Shown piece after piece: positions 1-5,317 of a stretch of 5,317 nt of DNA (the first letter of the stretch is position 1; each line of letters opens with the position of its first letter). Source of the DNA: Alcanivorax sp. (lineage in GTDB: Bacteria > Pseudomonadota > Gammaproteobacteria > Pseudomonadales > Alcanivoracaceae); the NCBI GenBank assembly GCA_007135015.1, contig SLJS01000282.1:1-5317 (forward strand), in the 5' to 3' direction. The position numbers and the translations under genes were made by a program. The notes under the pieces are model-generated. The model worked only from the letters and a program-made list of their open reading frames with translations. It was not told the origin of the DNA and ran no database searches.

Positions 1-1
1 C

Positions 2-613
2 GATGCCCTGGGTGGCCAACCGGGTGACATGGCTCTAAGTGAAGGCGTTCTGCGTGTACTCTTGCCAGGGTCTTCGGAGCTTCTTGAGCTGGAGCTGGAA
101 AGCGGGGCCTTCGAGGTACTGCTGCGTAGCCCCCTGCGTGATGCCGCTGAGCAAAACCTGGTTCCGGAACGGATGCTGGAAGTCGGTGATCTGCTGCTGG
201 TTTCCACTGGAGAACGGGCTACAGTCGAGTTGTTCACCCGAAATGCCGCCGGTGGTTTCTCCCATGTCGCCGAGCTTCGCCTGCCGTATCTGGTCCAGAG
301 TGGGGATATCCGCGCCGGCGAGTTGGCGCTTGCCGGTCAGACCCTGTATGTGGCGGCAGGGCAGGGCAACCTGCAGATCTTCGATATCTCAGCCTGGTTG
401 GATGGCCGTTATCGCGAAGCGCCGGACATGAGGCATTACTTCGCTGTCACGGGCGATGTGGATACGCTGAGTCTGGGCCAGAGAGCCGTCTACACTGGCG
501 TCAGCTATGTCTATCGTGGTGGCGAACCGGCCGAAAACCCGTTCGAACCGGGTGCCAGTATTGGCAATCTTGGCGGCGGTCTGCACACCATCGTCAACGA
601 CCTTCTGGTAATC
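2..613 (+). other. Protein region: propeller-like blades (LVIVD-type), residues 1-204
   Basis: This is the C-terminal part of a region that starts upstream. It shows repeated strand patterns in which a hydrophobic strand is followed by a polar turn and a second strand. The best example is LYVAAGQGNLQIFDIS at residues 115-130, which closely resembles the LVIVD beta-propeller repeat (a 'LYVADG-GLQIIDVS' style blade). Other blade-like strands are LLPGSSELLELELESG at about 20-35 and a LLLVSTGE strand near residues 66-73. The region ends in IVNDLLVISEQ just before the first Big_5 domain. Such propellers usually mediate binding rather than catalysis. The blade count is not determinable because the start is missing. 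The propeller assignment is by pattern only. Confidence 0.55.
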
Positions 614-3600
614 AGCGAGCAACGACCTGAAGCCCGCGGCGTGCATCCGGCGGATGCGCCGGTTGAAATACAGTTCAATCGATTGCTGGATCCGGCACTG
701 TTCGATTCCCGGCGTGATGACTGGCTGCAAGTAACCCGCGCCGGCGCCCCGGTATCTGGTCTTGTGTCCAGCCGTGTCGTCGGTGGTGCTACTCGCCTGT
801 ATTTCCATCCCGATTCCGCATTCGAGGATGACAGACAGTATCGGGTTCGCGTCTCTTCAGGCGTGACTGATCTGCACGGGGAGACCCTGGACGGAGATTA
901 CAGCTTCCGATTCCATGCCGTGGATGCCGACCCGCCGGTCATCGGCAATCTGGAACCGCGACATGGTAGTTGGCGTGGTGGCGATCGGGTGACTCTCCAC
1001 GGCGACCATTTGGATAGCGATACCCGGATTGAATTGGGCGGGCAGGTGATTCCGCAGGTCGACATTCTATCCGTGCGGCCAGGGCGCATTGAGTTCCGGA
1101 CCCCCGGGCTTGCCGAGGCCCCGATTGGGAACCGTGTGGCGGGACTGCGCCTGACAAATGGCGATTCTGACCGCGGCATGACCGATTTCCGCCCGGCGGC
1201 ATTTACCTATGTGGCGGATCCGCGTATTGATGCGGTCGGGAAATTTGATCCGGCCAGTGGCGAGCTGGATATTGATCGCCGCCGCTTCCGCTTTGGTGAG
1301 CCTGCCTATGTCGGTATTCGCGGCAGCGGTTTTGGGCCGGACACCCGGGTCAAGGTGTTTGACCGGCCCGTGCCTGATCTCAGGCTAGAGTCCCCCGAAT
1401 TGATCCGCTTCCGTTTGCCGGAGCGCAGCCTCGGGCGCGTGCGCTTGAGTGTTTCCAACCTGCCGGACGGCAGTGATGCGGTCACCGATGACAGCCTCCA
1501 GGTTGATCTGCATGGCGATGCCCGCCTGCAACTCAATTCGGGGCTGAGCCTCCGCGATGGCGACTGGCTGCTGATCCTCAATCAGCGTGGCGGTGAAACA
1601 TGGGCGGAGCTCTACTCGACCGCAGAGGGTCCGTCACCAATCTTCATCAGTCAGATCGCGCTGGGTACCGGGAATGTCGCGGCGGCGGATTTCGACAGTG
1701 GATTCGCGGCCATCATCACAGATGAGCAGGCTGGCTTCATTGGCGTCGATTTCCGAGATCCCTATGTGCCGGAAATCACCAGCCGCCACGCCCTTGACAT
1801 GACTGCGCCTGCCAGACTTCATCTGCGAGGCAGTCGTTATGTGCTGCGCACGGTCGACGGCTATCTGCATGAAGGTAATGTCTTCGGCACTCACTGGAAC
1901 ACCATTGAGGCTGCACCCGCGATTGACTCAGTCCTTCAGCACGACCGGCTTTACCTGCTTGGACCAGAGCGACTAGAGCAGCGACACCTGGACGAGCTTG
2001 ATACCGTCGAACAGACTCTGTTCCACCGTCTGCTGCAGCCGCATACCGTTAAGGCCAGTCCCCAGCGCCTGTTGCTCATCGGCGATGCGGCATTGGAAGT
2101 GGTCGACAGCGGTGGTGTGCCCTTCGGCGGCCAACTGCAGTCTCTGGGGCTGGCTTCCGCACCAAACCTGCTTGATGCGGCACTCTCTGGCGAGTTGCTG
2201 GCCATGGTCCAGGAGCCGGATGATGGTCGGACCGCCGTCCTGTATGACATGCGGCCGACTTCCGGCGATTCACTGGACCTTCATCATCTGGCGGACCTGC
2301 GGGACATGGGGCCGGGCCGGATGCGCTTCGCCGGTGAGTGGATTGAATGGTCGAGCGCTGCCCGATACGGCAACCTTTCCGTGCCTGTGCCTAACCTGGT
2401 GGCCTTGTCACCGCAGCGCGGCGTTAGGGAAAGCCGCGATCAGGTTGCCCTGCGAGTGACTGGTGATCGTCAGTCTTGGGATAGCGCCATTCTCTCAATG
2501 CGACCCGAAGGCGATAGTCAGCGACTGCCGGGTGACAGCCGCTTGCTTGGCAGTTGGTTGCAGTTCCAGGTTGTTGGGGCGGACTACGAATTGGGTGCGC
2601 GCTATCAGGCCGAACTCTTCATGCCGCCAACAATCGGACTGGTGGGCGCCGACATCCAGTTCCAGATGCCCTGGACGGTTGGTACCGTGCCCTTGTTCGG
2701 CCACGGCCCGGTTGAAGTGCATGGACTGCAGCCGGCCGAAGTGATCGCGGAAACGGTGGTGGATTTCTCCCTCGAAGGGCAGTCTCTGCACGAGGTCGAG
2801 GAGATCCGGCTCGGCGCCGTGACCCTTGAGCCCAATCACTGGGCGGTCAATTCCGCCGGGACCCGCATCGATTTCCAGGCGGTCCTTCCCCATGCCGGCA
2901 GCTATGCCCTCGAGGCCCGACACCCCTCCGGCAGCGAATGGCTCCCGGCAGCTGTACGGGCCCAGTCGCCCCTTGGTATCGAACAGGTCGTGAGCGAACA
3001 CGAACAGGGCGGGGATCAGGTCAGTGATTCGGGTGGCACCCGGGTCCGGGTGACGGGTAGCGGTCTGTCCGGTGATGTGGAACTGTTCTGGCTCGAAGAA
3101 GGACTGTCCACCCTGCCGGCCAACGCCAACATCAACTACTGGCGGGAAGCCGAGGCGCTGGTGTTTGAGTCACCTTCTGTGCGCCACGGTGGTCGTTATC
3201 AGGTAGCCGCGCGCAAGCCTTCCACTGGCGAGGAGGTTTGGGGCGAAGATGTCCTTGAAGGCGTCGACGACACACCGCCACGACTGACCGGCTATACGCC
3301 ACTTGATTACGGCAGTGCCCTGCACCTGGATTTCAACGAGGCCGTGAACGCCGATGATTTCCAGGTCGTGATGGAGTATGAGGACTACTCCGGCAAGGAA
3401 GCGGAGAATGTCAGTGATCGCTTCGAACTGCGTGTCGCCGACAACCGTGTGACCCTGCGATTCCGCCCTGGCTTCGTATTTGAACATGACCGCCGCTATC
3501 ACATTCAGATCGAGGGTATCCGCGATGTCGTCGGCAACCTGGCCTATCCGGAAGGCAGTTCCGGGGCTTCAATAATCCGGAACACCAACGCCACGCTTGT

Positions 3601-5317
3601 GGATGGCCAATTGGATGTGGCGCAGCGCTCCTCCGATACCCTGGCTCCGGTCGAGCTGGCGCTCCATCGTCTCGTCGATGATGCCCCGGTGGGTGCAGCC
3701 ATGCAGCTCGTCCGTGGCCGGAGCTACCAGTTCCGTGCGACGGCAGTGGATAACCGCGACGATTTGGCCGATATCGGTTTCCGTCTCCGTCGCTCGGTGG
3801 ACGGTGGCCTGAATTTCGGGCCGTTCGAGACCATCGAACATGGCAACGATGGCCAACCCGTGTTCTCCCACGATGTGCTCGAGCATCACGATGCTACGGT
3901 CTTCCGTCTGGAGGCCCGAGACAGTAACGGTAATGTCGCCACGCGGGATATTCCGGTGGCAGTGACGAATCCGGAAATCAATATCTCACCGGTCTACACA
4001 CTGCCAGATCAGGTCGAGGAGATGAGTCGGGCGGATATCCGCTTCGATCTGAGTGGTGATGTGGATCTGGTGACCGGCGCAGAAATGTATGTGCGCGGGC
4101 ATTGGTATGCGGTGGAATGGCCGGAACACACCGACGATGCCGGTACCGTCGCCCTGTCTTACCTGCATCCGCGACTGTCCGAGATCGAGCCGGAAGAGCA
4201 CATCCATGTCACCTTGAGGGTAAGTTACGGCTTCACCGGCGAACGCACGCGTGAGGATAGCTATCGACTCGAGCTCGACATCACGCCCCCGGATGTCCAC
4301 ATTGTTTCGCCGGAAGACGGTGATCGCGTGCCCATGGGCGAGGTGACGCCGGTACACATTCAGGCTTTCGATCGCTTCGGTATTGAGCGCGTCGAAGTCA
4401 GCCTGGATGGTGGTTCCTTCGAAAGCATCACGCCCTTCAACCGATACGACCTCCTGCCGGAGACTCTGGAGCCCATCAACCTGCGTGTACGCGCCGCCGA
4501 CCCCAATGGCAATGTCAGCGACCCGGTGGGCATTACGCTCCAGCCCTATGACCCCGAGGCGGGTGAGCCCGCACTGTCCCTGCTGGCACCCGACAATGGC
4601 TCACAGTTCCTCGAGCGTGAGACGGTCATGCTTGAGGTGCTGATGCGCAATATAAGCGAGGCGGATCTTTATCTTGATATCGGCGGCGAGCCTGCTGCCG
4701 AGCCGGTGGCTGTTCTGAGTCGAGATGCAGAAGATCCTCAGCGCTTCCCGCACGAGGTCCGGCTACCTGCCATGGAAAGTGATGGCGTGGTGGTCGTGCG
4801 TCTTGAAAGCGGCGGTCTCGTCGCACGACGCTTCCTGAATGTGCTGGCCAATCCGGAGATTGACCAGGAGCCCGAGCTGACACTGTGGCCGGATCAGCGG
4901 GTATTGGCCCATACCGAACTGTGGGTCGAGGCCGGCAGACCGGATGACATGCCGGGCTTCTCGGACGAATCGGAAGTCACGGTGGAAGACCCCGAAGGAG
5001 AGACGGTGGTTCACCGGGCTCCCTTCGACACGCCAGCTCTCGTAAGCCTCGGAGAAGGTCCTGGCGGAGTCCGGGTTGAAGCGACCCTGCGCGACCGCTC
5101 CGGTAACGAACGCATGGCGGAAGCCCGTCTTGAGCGCCTGGATTACTTTGGGGAGCGTGCCGGTACCCTGTTCGAGACCCCATCAGCAGATTGGGGGGTG
5201 GCCGGCCTTGCCGCCTTGCCGCCACGGCTTGATGCTCAGACTGCTCCGGCGTGGATCACCAATCGTGCCGGTGGTGGCGCTGAACTCTGGCTGAACGGCG
5301 AGCGTCTGGACCAGGTC
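2..5317 (+). CDS. Giant Ig-like/TIG/beta-propeller surface protein, internal fragment (both ends missing)
   Basis: A single frame is open across the whole window, giving 1,772 residues with no stop. No start with a ribosome binding site is visible; the first in-frame ATG (29-31) sits inside continuing domain sequence, so the gene begins upstream and ends downstream. The translation is a chain of beta-rich modules: propeller-like, Big_5, TIG, TIG, propeller-like, Big_5-like, TIG-like, TIG, Big_5, five Ig-like modules, then a probable new propeller. Families of this kind are typically exported adhesins, matrix proteins or surface stalks; that role is inferred here. The signal peptide and anchor or secretion signal would lie outside the window. 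There are no hydrophobic membrane spans, no RTX glycine/aspartate nonapeptides and no recognisable enzyme motif. The segment has no cysteine and only five lysines (K414, K451, K684, K1072, K1132). The reading frame is certain; the precise function is unknown and I assign no gene name. Confidence 0.95.
617..931 (+). other. Protein domain: Big_5 (SbsA-type Ig-like), residues 206-310
   Basis: The domain opens with the characteristic Big_5 pattern in VHPADAPVEIQFNRLLD (214-230), where a 'P...A.v.v.Fn..ld' strand follows a proline turn. A central strand, RLYFHPDSAFEDD, is followed by YRVRVSSGVTDLHGE (280-294), matching the family's closing 'Y.v.v..gv.D..G' signature. It then runs through a final SFRF strand to the DADPP linker (308-312). 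The length of about 105 residues is normal for the family. Big_5 domains are common in S-layer and giant extracellular proteins, where they act as spacers. This is one of the clearest domain calls in the window. Confidence 0.85.
932..1222 (+). other. Protein domain: IPT/TIG, residues 311-407
   Basis: The segment opens 'PPVIGNLEP' and continues GSWRGGDRVTLHGDHL (322-337). This is the hallmark IPT/TIG opening: 'I..i.P..G...GG..vtl.G..l' followed by a strand carrying a small 'V.lGG' element (here IELGGQVIP). It closes on a FTYV strand (401-404), which is the standard TIG terminus. At about 97 residues it is of usual or slightly long size. TIG domains are Ig-fold modules found in cell-surface receptors and bacterial surface proteins. 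It directly follows the Big_5 domain through a short DADPP linker. Confidence 0.88.
1223..1507 (+). other. Protein domain: second TIG-like, residues 408-502
   Basis: The core GEPAYVGIRGSGFGPD (432-447) is the TIG 'G..v.I.GsGFg.d' strand and turn. It is followed by TRVKVFDRPV, equivalent to the 'tkV.f.g' strand, and LIRFRLPE, equivalent to the '..i.v.vP' strand. A final VRLSVSNLPDGSD strand closes the fold, as in typical TIG domains. The N-terminal part carries an insertion, FDPASGELDIDRRRFRF (415-431), in place of the usual short proline-glycine turn. It abuts the preceding TIG with no linker. Confidence is high for the core and lower for the exact boundaries. Confidence 0.75.
1508..2386 (+). 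other. Protein region: second beta-propeller-like region, residues 503-795
   Basis: About 290 residues show repeated four-strand-like units rather than Ig folds. Examples are LRDGDWLLILNQRGGETWAE (517-536), FAAIITDEQAGFIGVDFRDP (568-587), RYVLRTVDGYLHEGN, DRLYLLGPERLEQRHL, and LLLIGDAALEVVDSGG (690-705). The 568-587 unit matches the LVIVD-type blade, including the aspartate-proline that often ends it. About six or seven blades would fit the length, but I did not delimit each one. Its position between TIG and Big_5-like domains parallels residues 1-204. No active-site motif is visible, so a binding role is the likeliest inference. Confidence 0.5.
2387..2689 (+). other. Protein domain: divergent Big_5-like, residues 796-896
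   Basis: The opening LSPQRGVRESRDQVALRV (802-819) has the Big_5-like 'l.P..G......v.l.v' start. YELGARYQAELFMP (862-876) matches the family's late 'l..g..Y.v.l' strand. The usual closing 'D..GN' turn is missing and the domain ends instead with a FQMPWTVG strand (887-894). It follows the second propeller exactly as the clear Big_5 at 206-310 follows the first, which supports the call. A TIG-like fold is the main alternative. Confidence 0.5.
2708..2959 (+). other. Protein domain: divergent TIG-like, residues about 903-986
   Basis: ETVVDFSLEGQSL (917-929) resembles the TIG 'ge.v.f.l.G..l' strand and turn. It is followed by EEIRLGAVTLEP, equivalent to the 'v..V.lGg..l' strand, then a RIDFQAVLP strand, and YALEARHPSG as the final strand. 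The opening lacks the normal 'P..G...GG' turn and has 'GLQPAEVIA' in its place. The assignment rests on strand order and on its place after a Big_5-like domain, matching the first module. Confidence 0.5.
2978..3268 (+). other. Protein domain: TIG, residues 993-1089
   Basis: DSGGTRVRVTGSGLSGD (1009-1025) is a textbook TIG 'GGT.v.vtGsgl' opening, followed by a VELFWLEEG strand. Between the middle strands there is an insertion around ANANINYWREAE. The fold resumes with LVFESPSVRHGGRYQVAAR, corresponding to the TIG 'i.f..P....g.y.v.v' strands. It runs to a DDTPP linker (1089-1093). This 'D.TPP' linker is common at junctions into Big_5 or Ig modules. Confidence 0.75.
3269..3580 (+). other. Protein domain: Big_5 (SbsA-type), residues 1090-1193
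   Basis: TPLDYGSALHLDFNEAV (1099-1115) matches the Big_5 'P......i.l.FnepV' strand, and ADDFQVVME fits the following 'dn..v' strand. RVTLRFRPGFVFEHD and RYHIQIEGIRDVVGN (1165-1179) give the late 'v.l.p...l..g..Y.v.i..i.D..GN' signature, with the closing Asp-x-x-Gly-Asn turn intact. Length and order fit the family well. It has no counterpart in the first propeller/Big_5/TIG/TIG module and marks the change to the run of Ig modules downstream. Confidence 0.85.
3641..3970 (+). other. Protein domain: Ig-like module, residues 1214-1323
   Basis: The strand YQFRATAVDN (1242-1251), followed by DLADIGFRLRRSVDGG, follows the bacterial Ig pattern 'y.f.a.a.D...i..v.f..d.g'. VFRLEARDSNGNVAT (1300-1314) supplies the late 'y...A.D..GN' strand and turn, and a IPVAVTN strand closes it. 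A linker of about 20 residues (1194-1213) separates it from the preceding Big_5. This is the first of five consecutive Ig-like modules and is probably a spacer or binding segment. Confidence 0.65.
3971..4285 (+). other. Protein domain: divergent Ig-like module, residues 1324-1428
   Basis: The region shows alternating strands ADIRFDLSGDVDLV, AEMYVRGHWYAVEWP, HIHVTLRVSYGF and YRLELDITPP, with the length expected of an Ig-fold module (about 105 residues). It is acidic, with a cluster at EIEPEEH (1394-1400). It lacks the 'D..GN' closing turn of its neighbours and I cannot place it in a named family. Its bounds are set by the clearer modules on either side. Confidence 0.45.
4286..4543 (+). other. 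Protein domain: bacterial Ig (Big_9-like), residues 1429-1514
   Basis: VHIVSPEDGDRVPMGE (1432-1447) followed by PVHIQAFDRFGIERVEVSLD (1450-1469) is the classic bacterial Ig pattern: 'v.i.sP.dG..v.......i.a.D..GI..Vev.lDG'. It closes with LRVRAADPNGNVSD, the 'y.v...A.D..GN.s' strand and turn. The 86-residue length is normal for such modules in bacterial surface and carbohydrate-active proteins. This is the clearest Ig module of the downstream run. Confidence 0.8.
4568..4849 (+). other. Protein domain: Ig-like module, residues 1523-1616
   Basis: PALSLLAPDNGSQFLERE (1523-1540) followed by VMLEVLMRNISEADLYLDIG repeats the previous module's '.i.l..P.nG......v.l.v' opening. The later half is strands VVVVRLESGG and ARRFLNVLANP. 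The aspartate/glycine turn before the middle strand is replaced by NISEADLYLDIGG. It is probably a diverged tandem copy of the module at 1429-1514. Confidence 0.6.
4865..5143 (+). other. Protein domain: Ig-like module, residues 1622-1714
   Basis: PELTLWPDQRVLAHTELWVE (1624-1643) gives the opening strands, followed by EVTVEDPEGETVVHR and a late GVRVEATLRDRSGNERMAEA segment. The latter carries the Ig closing turn as Asp-Arg-Ser-Gly-Asn. Module boundaries are set by the preceding NVLANP segment and by the change of pattern after RLD (1712-1714). It is the last Ig-like module before a likely new propeller. Confidence 0.6.
5144..5317 (+). other. Protein region: possible start of a third propeller-like region, residues 1715-1772 (cut by window end)
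   Basis: After the last Ig module, the sequence changes to YFGERAGTLFETPSADWGVA, then a proline-rich turn, then APAWITNRAGGGAELWLNGE (1748-1767). The last stretch has the strand, glycine turn, strand form of the LVIVD-like blade at residues 115-130. The window ends before a second blade can be seen, so the call is tentative. A linker or another Ig-like module is the alternative. Confidence 0.35.

Noticed and set aside
29..31. In-frame ATG near the left edge as a possible start codon
   Set aside because: No ribosome binding site precedes it, the frame is open upstream to the window edge, and the following residues continue a blade-like region with no signal peptide.
537..553. Near-perfect palindrome centred on TTCGAA, as a possible operator
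   Set aside because: It lies inside the coding frame with no promoter or intergenic gap nearby, and short GC-rich palindromes are expected by chance.
1998..2459. 153-codon + strand frame offset from the main one
   Set aside because: Its product is rich in Cys, Trp, Arg and Ser with no strand pattern, typical of an out-of-frame reading. The main frame continues uninterrupted through it.
2495..3001. 168-codon open frame on the minus strand, the longest complete one in the window
   Set aside because: It lies wholly opposite the continuous + strand frame, whose translation gives coherent TIG-like domains here. Its own product shows no domain pattern. Long antisense frames are expected at this GC content and codon bias.
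2..5317. RTX-type calcium-binding nonapeptides or a toxin/enzyme domain
   Set aside because: Acidic, glycine-containing turns occur, but there is no run of GGxGxDxxx repeats and no recognisable catalytic motif anywhere in the 1,772 residues.
2..5317. DNA-level tandem repeats, insertion sequence ends, tRNA genes or CRISPR arrays
   Set aside because: No long direct or inverted repeats were seen by eye, and the unbroken coding frame leaves no room for these. Domain repeats are diverged beyond nucleotide recognition.

Overview
The whole window lies inside one enormous protein-coding gene on the + strand. Reading from base 2, the frame stays open for 1,772 codons to the last base, with no stop codon and no credible start. 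Both ends of the gene are therefore outside the window, and its full size cannot be read here. No other gene, RNA, mobile element, CRISPR array, promoter or terminator can be supported. Every other open stretch, on either strand, is a shadow of this frame.

The encoded segment looks like part of a secreted or surface-exposed, all-beta, multidomain protein. From the N-terminal side it reads: the end of a beta-propeller-like region (residues 1-204), an SbsA/Big_5-type Ig domain (206-310), two IPT/TIG-type domains (311-407 and 408-502), a second propeller-like region (503-795), a Big_5-like domain (796-896), two further TIG-like domains (about 903-986 and 993-1089), a second clear Big_5 domain (1090-1193), and five Ig-like modules (1214-1714). 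A final segment (1715-1772) looks like the opening of a third propeller. The order propeller, Big_5, TIG, TIG occurs twice, which suggests growth by duplication of a large module followed by strong divergence.

The composition is striking: no cysteine in 1,772 residues, only five lysines, abundant Asp and Glu, and Arg as nearly the only strongly basic residue. GC is about 60% in the lines counted. This fits an exported protein of a salt-adapted bacterium, perhaps a halophilic or haloalkaliphilic gammaproteobacterium, but the taxonomic guess is weak. No catalytic motif, RTX nonapeptide run, transmembrane segment or toxin domain is visible. The likeliest general role is structural or binding (adhesin, matrix or surface stalk). 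A carrier for an effector domain outside the window cannot be excluded.
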